DNA of 64,000 nt from positions 1,984,001 through 2,048,000 of the forward strand of contig NZ_CP017916.1 of assembly GCF_002119525.1 (NCBI RefSeq), written 5' to 3'. Source of the stretch: Vibrio syngnathi (lineage in GTDB: Bacteria > Pseudomonadota > Gammaproteobacteria > Enterobacterales > Vibrionaceae). A model generated the notes under the pieces. The model made no database searches and was not told where the DNA came from. It was given only the letters and a program-made list of their open reading frames with translations. Both the position numbers and the translations under genes were made by a program. Numbering within the stretch: position 1 is the stretch's first letter; every line of letters starts with the position of its first letter. Shown piece after piece: positions 34,583 through 44,208 of this stretch.

Positions 34583-35152
34583 ATGCCTAGAGCAAGTGAG
34601 ATTAAAAAAGGTTTTGCGATCAACGTTGATGGTAAAACAGTACTAGTAAAAGATATCGAAGTGACAACACCAGGTGGCCGTGGCGGTCAAAAGATTTACC
34701 GCTTCCGTGGTCACGATGTAGCAACTGGCGTTAAAACAGAAGTTCGTCACAAGGCTGACGAAATCGTTGAGACTATCGACGTAACTAAGCGTGCAGTGAT
34801 GTTCTCTTACGTTGATGGCAACGAGTACATCTTCATGGATAACGAAGATTACACACAATTCATCTTCAACGGTGAAATGATCGAAGACGAACTGCTGTTC
34901 ATCAACGAAGATACGCAAGGTATGTACGCGATTCTTATCGACGGTACTGCGGCGACTCTTGAACTACCAACTTCAGTTGAGCTAGTAATCGAAGAAACAG
35001 ACCCTTCAATCAAAGGTGCATCTGCTTCAGCTCGTACTAAGCCAGCTCGTCTGTCTACAGGCCTTACTGTTCAAGTTCCTGAGTACATTGCAACTGGCGA
35101 CAAAGTTGTTGTGAACACAGCTGAACGTAAATACATGAACCGCGCAAGCTAA
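34583..35152 (+). CDS. efpL: EfpL (YeiP), elongation factor P-like protein
   Basis: A 189-residue EF-P paralogue with three beta-barrel domains (KOW-like about 3-60, then two OB folds). The loop that reaches the peptidyl-transfer centre reads PGGRGG, with Arg33 at the tip where EF-P carries a modifiable Lys. EfpL is known to relieve ribosome stalling at certain motifs without modification. AAGGAC precedes the ATG. The next gene starts 10 nt after the stop, so the two are probably cotranscribed. Confidence 0.94.
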   Translation: MPRASEIKKGFAINVDGKTVLVKDIEVTTPGGRGGQKIYRFRGHDVATGVKTEVRHKADEIVETIDVTKRAVMFSYVDGNEYIFMDNEDYTQFIFNGEMIEDELLFINEDTQGMYAILIDGTAATLELPTSVELVIEETDPSIKGASASARTKPARLSTGLTVQVPEYIATGDKVVVNTAERKYMNRAS

Positions 35153-35162
35153 GATATTTATT

Positions 35163-35492
35163 ATGACCGAAGCTAACGACCTAATGTCTTACGACGACGC
35201 AATTGACACTGCATATGACATCTTTCTTGAGATGGCTGCTGATAATCTTGAACCAGCAGACGTGATCCTATTCACGGCTCAGTTTGAAGATCGTGGCGCT
35301 GCAGAACTTGTCGAAACTGGTGACGATTGGGTTGAACATGTTGGCTTTGAAGTCGACAAAGAGATCTACGCTGAAGTACGCATTGGTCTTGTAAATGAAG
35401 CTGATGATGTCTTAGATGACGTATTCGCTCGTCTGCTGATCAGCCGTGACCCTGAACACAAGTTCTGTCACATGTTGTGGAAACGCGACTAG
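35163..35492 (+). CDS. yciU: YciU/HI1450-family acidic protein (DUF440, putative dsDNA mimic)
   Basis: A 109-residue acidic protein closely similar to E. coli YciU as I remember it: YDIFLEMAADNLEPADVILF and VFARLLISRDPEHKFCHMLW are shared landmarks. The family is described as mimicking double-stranded DNA and binding HU-type proteins. It lies 10 nt downstream of efpL and is followed by a terminator. Confidence 0.9.
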   Translation: MTEANDLMSYDDAIDTAYDIFLEMAADNLEPADVILFTAQFEDRGAAELVETGDDWVEHVGFEVDKEIYAEVRIGLVNEADDVLDDVFARLLISRDPEHKFCHMLWKRD

Positions 35493-35501
35493 GCTCTTCT
35501 T

Positions 35502-35531
35502 AAACCAGCTCAGAGTACTGAGCTGGTTTTC
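35502..35531 (+). terminator. efpL-yciU terminator
   Basis: AAACCAGCTCAG and CTGAGCTGGTTTT form a 12-bp stem with a short loop, then T-rich sequence. Confidence 0.85.
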
Positions 35532-35581
35532 TTACGACTTCATAGCCTCATCACTTTACCAAACTGCAACTCTACAAAATT

Positions 35582-36073
35582 ATGATCAAAGCAAAGACAG
35601 ATACCCTATCCAAAGGCTATGCCTGTGTTGGATTAGTAAACCCCAAAACACCTGAAAATGTTGGCTCAGTAATGCGAGCGGCTGGTTGCTACGGAGCAAA
35701 CTCTGTATTTTATACTGGCACCCGTTATGACCACGCTCGACAATTTCATACCGACACCAAAGAAAAGCATCTTGAGTTGCCTTTGATTGGTGTTGAAGAT
35801 CTTAAAGACATTATTCCTGTTGGCTGCGTGCCCATCGCGGTTGATTTGATAGAAGGCGCTAAGCCTTTGCCTGATTATAAGCACCCACCTCGTGCTTTTT
35901 ATATCTTCGGCCCTGAAGATGGGACTCTGAAAAAAGAGATCACCGACTTCTGTCGTGAAACCATCTACGTTCCGACTAATGGCTGCATGAACCTTGCTGC
36001 CGCGGTTAATGTTATTTTGTATGACCGCATGGCAAAGGGAGACAACTTCTCGAATCATTTGAAAGTGACCTAA
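35582..36073 (+). CDS. TrmH/SpoU-family RNA 2'-O-methyltransferase
   Basis: A 163-residue SPOUT methyltransferase. Motif 1 is LVNPKTPENVGSVMRAAG, motif 2 FIFGPEDGT-like (YIFGPEDGTL), and motif 3 VPTNGCMNLAAAVNVILYD, the knot that binds SAM. It lacks an N-terminal RNA-binding domain and is TrmL-sized, but differs from E. coli TrmL enough that I give no symbol. The RNA target is probably tRNA or rRNA. It has a terminator shared with convergent rluB. Confidence 0.85.
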   Translation: MIKAKTDTLSKGYACVGLVNPKTPENVGSVMRAAGCYGANSVFYTGTRYDHARQFHTDTKEKHLELPLIGVEDLKDIIPVGCVPIAVDLIEGAKPLPDYKHPPRAFYIFGPEDGTLKKEITDFCRETIYVPTNGCMNLAAAVNVILYDRMAKGDNFSNHLKVT

Positions 36074-36221
36074 ACCAATCGTAATAAATAACTAGCGTAG
36101 TAAATAACTAGTCAGCCGAGTTGGTTGAGCGCTTCTAGCTAGTTATTCACTTCTACCTGGTTAATCGTTTCTACTTGGTAAGCACTTCCACATGATTTGA
36201 ACTGCGCCATATTCAAGACGA

Positions 36222-36251
36222 AAAAAAACCTGCTAAGTTAGCAGGTTTTTT
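36222..36251. terminator. Bidirectional terminator, SpoU methylase / rluB
   Basis: AAAAAACCTGCTAA-g-TTAGCAGGTTTTTT, a strong symmetric hairpin with A- and T-runs on both sides. Confidence 0.92.
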
Positions 36252-36303
36252 AGTATTCGAAACGTTAGATTAAGCTTAAGAACTGTAGCAACTACTGGTG
36301 TAA

Positions 36304-37332
36304 TTACTTACGTGATCTTGGCTTAGCCGGTTTAGCCGGGCGTCCGTTGTTCAGTTTAGGCTTTTTAGTAGCCTGAGGTTTGCCATTTGCCGCTGGAGCG
36401 CTACGACCTGAATCAGGTGTTGTAGTACCGCGAGTTGCAGGCTTCTTACGCTTAGTCTGGTTGCTACGGCCTTTAGGAGCATTTGCACGCTCTTCGTGAC
36501 GCTTAACAGCACGACGAATTTTCTGGCTACGAGAACGCTCACGCTTACGAGAAGTATTTGCAGGATCAAGATCCAACAGAGTCTCTTTTTCTGGCTGAAG
36601 TTCAACAAGCTCACGCAAGTAGTTTACTTCTTGAAGATCTAGCTCTTTCCAGCCGCCACGAGGCAGTTTCTTATCAAGGTAGATATCACCGTAACGTACA
36701 CGTTTCAGACGGCTTACTGTTGTTTCTTGTGATTCCCAAAGACGACGAACCTCACGGTTACGACCTTCGTTAATTGCTACGTAGAAAGTATGGTTCATAC
36801 CTTCACCGCCAGCGTAAACCACATCTTCGAAACGAGCCATACCATCTTCAAGTTGAACGCCACGAGTCACGTTCTTAACTTTTTGCTCAGTTACTTCACC
36901 AAATACACGTACTAGGTACTCACGCTCAACCTGACGGCTTGGGTGCATTAGGCGGTTTGCTAGTTCACCATCGGTTGTGAACAACAGTAGGCCTGATGTG
37001 TTTGCATCAAGACGACCAACTGAAATCCAACGAGAACCACGGATCTTAGGTAGACGATCGAAAACAGTACGGCGACCTTCAGGATCGTGACGAGTACAAA
37101 GCTCACCTTCCGGTTTGTAGTAAGCAAGTACACGACAAACCACTTCTTCAGAAGCTTTGCCTGTAATAGTGTGGCCATCGATACGGATCACTGAGTTCTC
37201 GTCTTCAAGACGCTCACCCAATTTCGCAACTTGACCGTTAACACTTACACGACCAGATTTGATTAAACCTTCTAGTTCACGACGAGAACCGTGACCAGCT
37301 CGCGCTAAAACCTTCTGTAATTTTTCGCTCAT
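36304..37332 (-). CDS. rluB: RluB, 23S rRNA pseudouridine synthase
   Basis: Makes pseudouridine 2605 of 23S rRNA in E. coli. The 342-residue protein has an N-terminal S4 RNA-binding domain (about 2-60) and an RsuA-type synthase domain with the catalytic Asp in [14 protein letters not shown]. The last ~90 residues are a disordered Arg/Lys/Pro-rich tail (for example [11 protein letters not shown]), probably RNA-binding. It is the third gene in the leftward order rnm-yciO-rluB, as in E. coli. A 9-bp inverted repeat (37418-37426 with 37448-37456) lies in the gap behind yciO. Confidence 0.94.
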   Translation of the reverse strand: MSEKLQKVLARAGHGSRRELEGLIKSGRVSVNGQVAKLGERLEDENSVIRIDGHTITGKASEEVVCRVLAYYKPEGELCTRHDPEGRRTVFDRLPKIRGSRWISVGRLDANTSGLLLFTTDGELANRLMHPSRQVEREYLVRVFGEVTEQKVKNVTRGVQLEDGMARFEDVVYAGGEGMNHTFYVAINEGRNREVRRLWESQETTVSRLKRVRYGDIYLDKKLPRGGWKELDLQEVNYLRELVELQPEKETLLDLDPANTSRKRERSRSQKIRRAVKRHEERANAPKGRSNQTKRKKPATRGTTTPDSGRSAPAANGKPQATKKPKLNNGRPAKPAKPRSRK

Positions 37333-37492
37333 TTACTCTTTTCTACCTAATTGTCGTCTTCACAGACGTCGAATGAATTTTTTCGCGACCAAATCGCGGT
37401 CGCGTATTATCGCAAATAACCTGCCAAAAAGCACTTGTTATTTACTCTGGCAGGTTTGCTGTTTCGTTACAGACTGTTAATCAGTAACGCTA

Positions 37493-38113
37493 TTATTCAA
37501 ACGGCGCTGGATCACCGGCACCACGACGTAAAACAACGGCGTCATCGTCACTGAAGTCAATAACCGTAGTAGGTTGTTCACCTAAGTAGCCGCCATTCAA
37601 AATGACGTCAACCGCATGCTCTAAGCTGTCACGAATTTCTTCAGGATCCGATTCAGTTGTCTCGTTACCCGGAAGAATCAGAGACGTCGACATCAATGGC
37701 TCGCCCATTGCTTCTAGAAGGTCTAGGGCAATTTTGTTGTCTGGTACACGAATACCGATCGTTTTACGTTTCGCGTTCATCAAACGCTTCGGCACTTCTT
37801 TGGTTGCTTTGAAAATAAACGTGTAAGCACCGGGCGTGTGCGCCTTAAGCAGACGGAAAGCCACATTATCTACTCGCGCATACAGTGACAACTCAGAAAG
37901 GTCACGGCATAACAAAGTGAAATTGTGCTTATCATCGATTCGACGAATTTTACAGATGCGTTCGAGTGCTTGTTTATTCTCAAGCTGACAACCCAGTGCA
38001 TAACCTGAATCTGTTGGATAAACCACAACGCCGCCATTGCGAATGATCGCAACCGCTTGAGTAATTAAGCGTGCTTGTGGGTTATCTGGGTGTACATAAA
38101 AAAACTGGCTCAT
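37493..38113 (-). CDS. yciO: YciO, Sua5/YciO/YrdC-family protein
   Basis: A 206-residue protein with the Sua5-YciO-YrdC fold, recognised by VYPTDSGYALGCQLENKQAL near residue 35 and the KRxxxxxIRVP-type segment (KRKTIGIRVP). Relatives TsaC and Sua5 make threonylcarbamoyl-AMP for tRNA t6A; YciO itself is a paralogue and may act less efficiently or on another substrate. It lies between rnm and rluB on the same strand. Confidence 0.92.
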   Translation of the reverse strand: MSQFFYVHPDNPQARLITQAVAIIRNGGVVVYPTDSGYALGCQLENKQALERICKIRRIDDKHNFTLLCRDLSELSLYARVDNVAFRLLKAHTPGAYTFIFKATKEVPKRLMNAKRKTIGIRVPDNKIALDLLEAMGEPLMSTSLILPGNETTESDPEEIRDSLEHAVDVILNGGYLGEQPTTVIDFSDDDAVVLRRGAGDPAPFE

Positions 38114-38168
38114 TGTTGATCCTCGTTATCGAATCTCTCGACTCTATCATCAGAAGGAGCTGGCTCAC

Positions 38169-39038
38169 CTAAATACTGTCATCGGTATCAGATGGTGAAA
38201 CCGTTTGAAACTCCCAATCTTTCCATACTTCTTCGACCCCAGAAGGTAGCCAGAGATTACGTCCAAGTTCCATCCATGGGGATGGGTAATGGAAGTCGCT
38301 GCCTTGGGAGGCTAATAGTTTGTATTGTATAGCATAATCCGCAAGTGTGCGTCTTTCTTGTTGCGCTTGCTGAGGTTGAGCCACTTCCATAGCGTCACCA
38401 TTTGCTTCAACAAATGCGGCTAACAGACGCTTAACCCACTTAGCGGTAAGACCATATCGCCCAGGGTGAGCGAGTACGGCTTGCCCACCAGCCGCATGAA
38501 TAGCCGTGACAGCATCACTCATTGAGCACCATGTTGGCGGCACATAACCTGGATTGTTGCGCGTAAGAAACTTTTTAAACACCTGCTGCATGGTTTTCGC
38601 GTAGCCATTGTCGACTAACCATTTCGCAAAGTGTGCTCGAGTAATTGGTGCATCACCAGCAATCAACTTAACCTCTTCTAACACACCTTCACGAGTCGCT
38701 TTCTCAAGACGTTGAGCAATCATCTCTGCACGTCCGACACGGTGTTGCTTCTGTTGTTCAATTAACGCTTTCAATTCTGGTGATTCAGGATCGACGTTTA
38801 ACCCAACAATATGGATATCTTTGTTTTGCCAAACGGTTGAGATCTCGATGCCGTTAATCAACTGAATAGGAAGATTGTTATCAGCAATATAGCTGCGTGC
38901 TTCAGCAAGCCCATCAGTCGTGTCATGATCTGTAATCGCTAGCGCTTCGATGTTAAAGCCAAGCGCTCGGTCAATTAGCTCAGGTGGAGTAAGTCGGCCA
39001 TCTGAGGCTGTTGTATGACTATGTAGATCAATTCTCAT
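38169..39038 (-). CDS. rnm: Rnm (YciV), 5'-3' exoribonuclease of the PHP family
   Basis: A 289-residue PHP-domain phosphoesterase. Metal-binding motifs are [11 protein letters not shown] at the N terminus, [24 protein letters not shown] and GSDFHYP. E. coli YciV (RNase AM) matures the 5' ends of rRNAs and degrades short RNAs. The frame is open a further 63 nt, but similarity begins at MRIDLHSH, so I set the start at 39038. It is divergent from the trp operon and its start is only 70 bp from the TrpR operator. Confidence 0.92.
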   Translation of the reverse strand: MRIDLHSHTTASDGRLTPPELIDRALGFNIEALAITDHDTTDGLAEARSYIADNNLPIQLINGIEISTVWQNKDIHIVGLNVDPESPELKALIEQQKQHRVGRAEMIAQRLEKATREGVLEEVKLIAGDAPITRAHFAKWLVDNGYAKTMQQVFKKFLTRNNPGYVPPTWCSMSDAVTAIHAAGGQAVLAHPGRYGLTAKWVKRLLAAFVEANGDAMEVAQPQQAQQERRTLADYAIQYKLLASQGSDFHYPSPWMELGRNLWLPSGVEEVWKDWEFQTVSPSDTDDSI

Positions 39039-39090
39039 ATATTCTTTTTCATTGTTTTCAATTTTTATCGTTATATTTGTGTCAATACAC

Positions 39091-39119
39091 TTGACCCGCA
39101 AGTGGAAAACTAGTTAACT
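39091..39119 (+). promoter_or_regulatory. trp promoter
   Basis: -35 TTGACC (39091-39096) and -10 TTAACT (39114-39119) with a 17-bp spacer; the -10 lies inside the TrpR operator, as in E. coli. Confidence 0.85.
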
Positions 39120-39124
39120 AGTAC
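39108..39124. promoter_or_regulatory. TrpR operator
   Basis: AACTAGTTAACTAGTAC, with the perfect palindrome CTAGTTAACTAG at 39110-39121, is the E. coli trp operator core as I know it. TrpR with bound tryptophan should block RNA polymerase here. Confidence 0.92.
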
Positions 39125-39158
39125 ACAAATACGAAGTATCACATTTGATAGGTTCACC

Positions 39159-39284
39159 ATGTTACAAGAATTTAACCAAAACCATAAAGATAAAGTTTTA
39201 GAACTTTCTTCAGTAGAAGCAAGTTCAGAGCTTAATTGGTGGCGCACTTGGACAATTTCTTGGTGGGCTAACGTGTACTTCTAG
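39159..39284 (+). CDS. trpL: trp operon leader peptide
   Basis: A 41-codon leader peptide between the TrpR operator and trpE. Trp codons stand at positions 27, 28, 31, 35 and 36 (ELNWWRTWTISWWANV), so five of ten residues are Trp. Ribosome stalling here under tryptophan starvation should prevent formation of the terminator at 39317-39342. It is longer than the 14-residue E. coli peptide, with the Trp codons near the end as needed for attenuation. Confidence 0.95.
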   Translation: MLQEFNQNHKDKVLELSSVEASSELNWWRTWTISWWANVYF

Positions 39285-39316
39285 TTAAACAGTTTGTTTA
39301 TAAAAAAGTTATCACT

Positions 39317-39342
39317 AAGCCCGCTTTCATAGCGGGCTTTTT
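39317..39342 (+). terminator. trp attenuator
   Basis: AAGCCCGCT-ttcat-AGCGGGCTT followed by T-rich sequence, 32 nt after the leader stop codon. It is the transcription-termination hairpin of the attenuation system. Confidence 0.93.
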
Positions 39343-39470
39343 AATTTGTCGAACATCTCACATTCAACTGACTAACAAATCAACGAATTGACCATATTCT
39401 AGATTGGGTGAAAGGTATCTTTATGCGACTATGTACGGCAGGAAATTTAAAGAATCATAAAGGAGGTCTT

Positions 39471-41078
39471 GTGAACAAGGCCATTGAAATCAAAAAGCTG
39501 GGAACCATTGAGGTCATCAATTCTTCCGTTCCTTACTCGCAAGATCCAACCAGCGTTTTTCATACTTTGTGTGAGAACAAAACAGACAGTTTACTGTTGG
39601 AATCGGCTGAGATTGAATCCAAACAGAACCTGACAAGCCTACTCCTTATCGACTCTGCTGTTCGCATCGTATGTCGCGGACATGAAGTAACCTTTCAAGC
39701 GTTGACTGAAAACGGTCAAGCGCTTATCGAACACCTCACTCAAAATGTTAAAGCAGAAATTAAATCTGACCTGACTGATAACGTTTTGACGCTGACTTTT
39801 GTCGAGCCAAGCAATGAATTAGATGAAGACTCACGTTTAAGAGAAGCCTCTTCATTTGATGCACTGCGTTTGGTTCAGCACAGCTTTGAGCAAGACGCAG
39901 ATAACAAACACGCACTATTCATGGCGGGCTTATTCGCTTACGACATCGTGGCGAACTTTGAACCGCTAGGTGATGCTGAAGCAACCAACAATTGTCCTGA
40001 CTTTGTCTTCTACGTAGCTGAAACACTATTGCGTTTCGACCACCAAGAGAACGAAGGCCTACTTCATGCGAGCTTGTTTACTCAAGATAAAAGCATCAAA
40101 GCGCAATTAACCGAGCGCTTAGCTGACATTCAAACACAATGTCAGTCATTGAAAGCCATCACAGAAGTTACGCCGCTCGACAATGTTGAAGCGGTACCAA
40201 GCGTTTCAGATGAAGACTTCTGCCAAACGGTTCGTGACTTAAAAGAGTACGTAGTTAAAGGCGATGTATTCCAAGTGGTACCTTCACGTCGCTTCACACT
40301 GCCTTGCCCTGCTCCACTGGCGGCTTACAAAGAACTCAAGCAAAGTAACCCAAGCCCTTACATGTTCTACATGCAAGATGAGCTGTTTACTCTGTTTGGT
40401 GCTTCTCCAGAAAGCGCGCTGAAGTACGAAACAGAAACTAATCAAATTGAGATTTACCCAATTGCGGGTACTCGTCGTCGCGGTAAACGCCCAGACGGTC
40501 AAATCGATTTCGACCTAGATAGCCGTATCGAACTTGAGCTGCGTACCGACAAGAAAGAAAACGCTGAACACATGATGCTAGTCGACCTAGCTCGTAACGA
40601 TGTAGCGCGTATTGCAGAAGCTGGCACTCGCCACGTAGCAGACTTGCTAAAAGTTGACCGCTACAGTCATGTGATGCACTTGGTTTCTCGTGTTGTAGGT
40701 CAGCTACGTGAAGATTTAGATGCCCTACACGCTTACCAAGCTTGTATGAACATGGGTACGCTAACGGGTGCACCAAAAATCCGCGCAATGCAACTTATCC
40801 GTGACGTAGAAAAAACACGTCGTGGTAGCTACGGTGGTGCAGTCGGTTACCTAACCGGTGAAGGCACTTTAGATACGTGTATCGTAATTCGTTCTGCTTA
40901 CGTTGAAGATGGTGTAGCACAAGTACAAGCCGGTGCTGGTGTGGTATTCGATTCAGACCCACAAGCCGAAGCGGATGAAACACGCGGCAAAGCACAAGCA
41001 GTTATTTCAGCGATTCAAGCGGCACACACTAAAAACTCTGCAGCAAATCCGAACACATCAAATAAGAAGGAGTCGTAA
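39471..41078 (+). CDS. trpE: TrpE, anthranilate synthase component I
   Basis: Makes anthranilate from chorismate with ammonia supplied by TrpG. The best start is GTG at 39471, preceded by an ideal AAGGAGGT; it gives 535 residues and the family N terminus. The feedback site motif LLLESAEIESK is intact, so tryptophan inhibition is expected. The catalytic domain has PSPYMFYM, GASPESALKYE, PIAGTRRRG and ELRTDKKENAEHMMLVDLARND. An in-frame ATG at 39408 lies upstream without a ribosome site. trpG follows after 2 nt. Confidence 0.96.
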   Translation: MNKAIEIKKLGTIEVINSSVPYSQDPTSVFHTLCENKTDSLLLESAEIESKQNLTSLLLIDSAVRIVCRGHEVTFQALTENGQALIEHLTQNVKAEIKSDLTDNVLTLTFVEPSNELDEDSRLREASSFDALRLVQHSFEQDADNKHALFMAGLFAYDIVANFEPLGDAEATNNCPDFVFYVAETLLRFDHQENEGLLHASLFTQDKSIKAQLTERLADIQTQCQSLKAITEVTPLDNVEAVPSVSDEDFCQTVRDLKEYVVKGDVFQVVPSRRFTLPCPAPLAAYKELKQSNPSPYMFYMQDELFTLFGASPESALKYETETNQIEIYPIAGTRRRGKRPDGQIDFDLDSRIELELRTDKKENAEHMMLVDLARNDVARIAEAGTRHVADLLKVDRYSHVMHLVSRVVGQLREDLDALHAYQACMNMGTLTGAPKIRAMQLIRDVEKTRRGSYGGAVGYLTGEGTLDTCIVIRSAYVEDGVAQVQAGAGVVFDSDPQAEADETRGKAQAVISAIQAAHTKNSAANPNTSNKKES

Positions 41079-41080
41079 TC

Positions 41081-41707
41081 ATGGCTGATATTGTATTCAT
41101 CGATAACTTCGACTCGTTCACTTACAACCTTGTAGACCAGTTTCGTTCATTGGGACACAGCGTAAAGATTTACCGTAACAACATCTCGGCAAAAGTAGTT
41201 GAAGCGGCGATCAACGAGCTAGACAACCCTGTTGCGCTACTTTCACCAGGCCCTGGCGCTCCTGCTGATGCGGGCTGTATGCCAGAGCTAATTCAGCTTT
41301 TAAAAGGCAAAGTGCCAATGATTGGTATTTGCTTGGGCCACCAAGCGATTGTTGAAGCCTACGGCGGCACCGTTGCAGGCGCTGGCGAAATCATTCATGG
41401 TAAAGTGTCTATGATGGAACACCAAAACCATGCGACTTACCAAGGCTTACCTTCGCCACTGGCTATCGCTCGCTACCATTCTTTGGTGGCAACACACGTA
41501 TCAGATAGCCTAACGGTGACCGCTGAAGTCGATGATTTGGTGATGTCTGTGGTTCAAGAACAAGACAAGGTTTGTGGATTCCAATTCCACCCAGAATCGA
41601 TTATGACGACCTACGGTGCAACGCTTCTAGCGAACGCTATCGAATGGGCTCTTGAGAAACCTCTTCATCTAGAGAAAAGCTCTACTCTTGATAAAAAGAC
41701 TAACTAG
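41081..41707 (+). CDS. trpG: TrpG, anthranilate synthase glutamine amidotransferase
   Basis: A 208-residue class I glutamine amidotransferase that feeds ammonia to TrpE. The triad is visible: Cys in GICLGHQAI, and His-x-Glu in FQFHPESIMT. It is a free-standing protein here, whereas in E. coli it is fused to TrpD. It starts 2 nt after trpE and ends 9 nt before trpD. Confidence 0.96.
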   Translation: MADIVFIDNFDSFTYNLVDQFRSLGHSVKIYRNNISAKVVEAAINELDNPVALLSPGPGAPADAGCMPELIQLLKGKVPMIGICLGHQAIVEAYGGTVAGAGEIIHGKVSMMEHQNHATYQGLPSPLAIARYHSLVATHVSDSLTVTAEVDDLVMSVVQEQDKVCGFQFHPESIMTTYGATLLANAIEWALEKPLHLEKSSTLDKKTN

Positions 41708-41716
41708 GAAACGATC

Positions 41717-42712
41717 ATGGAACAGATTAATAAACTTTACGAACAACAGTCTCTTACTCAAGAAGAAAGCCAACAACTGTTTGATGTCATCATCAAAGGT
41801 GAACTAGACCCTATTTTGATGGCTTCTGCGCTTACTGCATTAAAAATCAAAGGCGAGACGCCAGATGAGATCGCAGGCGCGGCGAAAGCACTACTAGCAA
41901 ATGCAAAACCGTTCCCACGTCCTGATTACGATTTTGCGGACATCGTGGGTACAGGTGGTGACGGTCATAACACCATTAATATCTCGACAACTTCAGCCTT
42001 TGTTGCAGCCGCATGTGGCTTAAAAATCGCGAAACACGGCAACCGCAGCGTATCAAGTAAATCAGGCTCTTCTGATCTGCTAGATTCGTTTGGTATTAAC
42101 CTAGCGATGACAGCTGAAGATACACGTAAAGCCGTTGACGAACTTGGCGTAGCATTCTTATTTGCTCCGCAATATCACGTTGGTGTACGTCACGCGATGC
42201 CCGTTCGTCAAACAATGAAAACACGCACGATCTTCAACATCCTTGGTCCATTGATTAACCCTGCTCGCCCTAACATCGAGCTGATGGGTGTTTACAGCAA
42301 AGAACTCGTACGCCCTATTGCGGAAACGATGCTGCAAATGGGTATGAAGCGTGCCGCGGTTGTTCACGGTAGCGGCCTTGACGAAGTGGCAATTCATGGT
42401 GAAACACTGGTTGCTGAAATCAAAGATGGCGAGATTCATGAATACACAGTGAGCCCTGCTGACTTTGGTTTGAACACTCACCCTCTTGAAGCTATTAAAG
42501 GCGGAGATCCTGAAGAGAACCGCGCTATCACAACGGACATTCTGACAGGTAAAGGTACTGAAGCCCAAGCTGGTGCAGTTGCAGTCAACGTTGCTCTGCT
42601 GATGCGTCTATTTGGCCATGAAGATCTAAAAGCTAACGCGCAGCAAGCTATTGAAGCGATGAACTCTGGAAAAGCTTACGAGCTTGTGCAAAAACTTTCT
42701 GCACACGCCTAA
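41717..42712 (+). CDS. trpD: TrpD, anthranilate phosphoribosyltransferase
   Basis: Transfers phosphoribose from PRPP to anthranilate. The 331-residue protein has the PRPP loop VGTGGDGHNTINIST, the anthranilate-site sequence KHGNRSVSSKSGSSDLL, and the family segment FNILGPLINPA. It is unfused, as usual in Vibrio. GAAACGATC precedes the ATG and trpCF begins 25 nt after its stop. Confidence 0.96.
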   Translation: MEQINKLYEQQSLTQEESQQLFDVIIKGELDPILMASALTALKIKGETPDEIAGAAKALLANAKPFPRPDYDFADIVGTGGDGHNTINISTTSAFVAAACGLKIAKHGNRSVSSKSGSSDLLDSFGINLAMTAEDTRKAVDELGVAFLFAPQYHVGVRHAMPVRQTMKTRTIFNILGPLINPARPNIELMGVYSKELVRPIAETMLQMGMKRAAVVHGSGLDEVAIHGETLVAEIKDGEIHEYTVSPADFGLNTHPLEAIKGGDPEENRAITTDILTGKGTEAQAGAVAVNVALLMRLFGHEDLKANAQQAIEAMNSGKAYELVQKLSAHA

Positions 42713-42737
42713 CGAACGACGAGTAGAGATAAAGAAC

Positions 42738-44189
42738 ATGACACAGACTACCGATAAACTGTCGACCCACGTTTCGATGAAAGAAGCTGAAATGGCAGAA
42801 GTATTAGCGAAAATCGTTCGTGACAAATACCAGTGGGTTGAAACGCGTAAACAGACTCAACCATTGGACGAGTTTAAAGCGACCTTAACCGCAACAGACC
42901 GCAGCTTTTATGATGCTCTGAGCGGCGAACAAGCGGTTTTCATCACGGAATGTAAGAAAGCATCGCCGTCAAAAGGTTTGATTCGCGACGAGTTTGATTT
43001 GGACTACATCGCATCGGTGTACAACAACCACGCAAATGCGATTTCAGTACTAACAGACGAGAAGTACTTCCAAGGTGATTTTGAGTTTTTACCAAAGGTT
43101 CGCAGCATTGCTAAGCAACCTATTCTTTGTAAAGACTTCATGGTTGATACCTACCAAGTTTACTTAGCTCGTCACTATTCAGCTGATGCAATCTTGCTGA
43201 TGCTGTCGGTATTAGATGATGAAGAGTACAAAGCGCTTGCTGAAGTCGCTCACTCACTTAACATGGGTGTACTAACCGAAGTCAGCAATGAAGAAGAGCT
43301 TCACCGCGCTGTCGCTTTAAAAGCAAAAGTGATCGGTATTAATAACCGTAACCTACGTGACCTTTCGACTGATTTGAACCGTACCAAAGAGTTAGCTCCG
43401 CTGGTTCGCAAACTTGCTCCAGAAGCAGTCGTGATTTCAGAGTCTGGCATCTACACGCATCAACAAGTTCGTGACCTTTCAACATTTGCAGACGGCTTCC
43501 TAATCGGCAGCTCTCTGATGGCTGAAAAGAACTTAGAGCTTGCGGTGCGTAAAGTGACGCTCGGTGAAAACAAGGTGTGTGGTTTAACTCACCCAGACGA
43601 TGCAGCGAAAGCGTATCAAGCGGGTGCAGTATTCGGTGGTTTGATTTTCGTTGAAGCGTCTAAGCGTCATGTGGACATCGAAGCTGCTCGTTTAACCATG
43701 AGCGGCGCACCTTTGAACTACGTAGGTGTGTTCCAAAACCATAGCGTTACTGACGTTGCGAAAACGGTTTCTGAGCTAGGTTTGTTTGCGGTTCAACTGC
43801 ACGGTGATGAGTCTCAAGCGTTTGTAGATGAGTTAAAACAGTCACTACCTGAAAGCGTTGAGATTTGGAAAGCTTACGGTGTTGCTTCTGGTGATGCTTC
43901 CGGTGCTAAAAGCGCGCTACCAGAATTACTTCAAAGCAACGTGACTCGTCACCTGCTAGATACTAAAGTAGGTTCTCAAACTGGCGGTACAGGCCAAGTG
44001 TTCGATTGGAGCCTAATCAACAACCAAAACGCAATCATGTTAGCGGGCGGTCTAAACCCAGAAAATGCTAACCAAGCGGCTAAGTTGGGTTGTTTAGGGC
44101 TAGACCTAAACTCTGGCGTTGAATCGGCTCCAGGTAAAAAAGACGCAGACAAACTGCAACGTGCTTTTGCAGCGATTCGTAATTACTAG
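42738..44189 (+). CDS. trpCF: TrpCF, bifunctional indole-3-glycerol phosphate synthase / phosphoribosylanthranilate isomerase
   Basis: A two-barrel enzyme of about 483 residues. The N-terminal half is TrpC (AVFITECKKASPSKGLI, PILCKDFMVD, VISESGIYT), the C-terminal half TrpF (KVCGLTHPDDA, YVGVFQNHS, GGTGQVFDWSL, LAGGLNPEN). The start at 42738 is preceded by GAGATAAAG; the frame is open back to 42684, overlapping trpD, but that region is not conserved. It has an N-terminal extension of about 13 residues relative to E. coli. A 180-nt gap with tandem repeats separates it from trpB. Confidence 0.95.
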   Translation: MTQTTDKLSTHVSMKEAEMAEVLAKIVRDKYQWVETRKQTQPLDEFKATLTATDRSFYDALSGEQAVFITECKKASPSKGLIRDEFDLDYIASVYNNHANAISVLTDEKYFQGDFEFLPKVRSIAKQPILCKDFMVDTYQVYLARHYSADAILLMLSVLDDEEYKALAEVAHSLNMGVLTEVSNEEELHRAVALKAKVIGINNRNLRDLSTDLNRTKELAPLVRKLAPEAVVISESGIYTHQQVRDLSTFADGFLIGSSLMAEKNLELAVRKVTLGENKVCGLTHPDDAAKAYQAGAVFGGLIFVEASKRHVDIEAARLTMSGAPLNYVGVFQNHSVTDVAKTVSELGLFAVQLHGDESQAFVDELKQSLPESVEIWKAYGVASGDASGAKSALPELLQSNVTRHLLDTKVGSQTGGTGQVFDWSLINNQNAIMLAGGLNPENANQAAKLGCLGLDLNSGVESAPGKKDADKLQRAFAAIRNY

Positions 44190-44208
44190 TTCGGTTTCTA
44201 GAACTTAA

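Noticed and set aside
37384..37456. Two hairpins between yciO and rluB as a terminator
   Set aside because: Stems are short or have a 21-nt loop and no T-run; the genes are probably cotranscribed.
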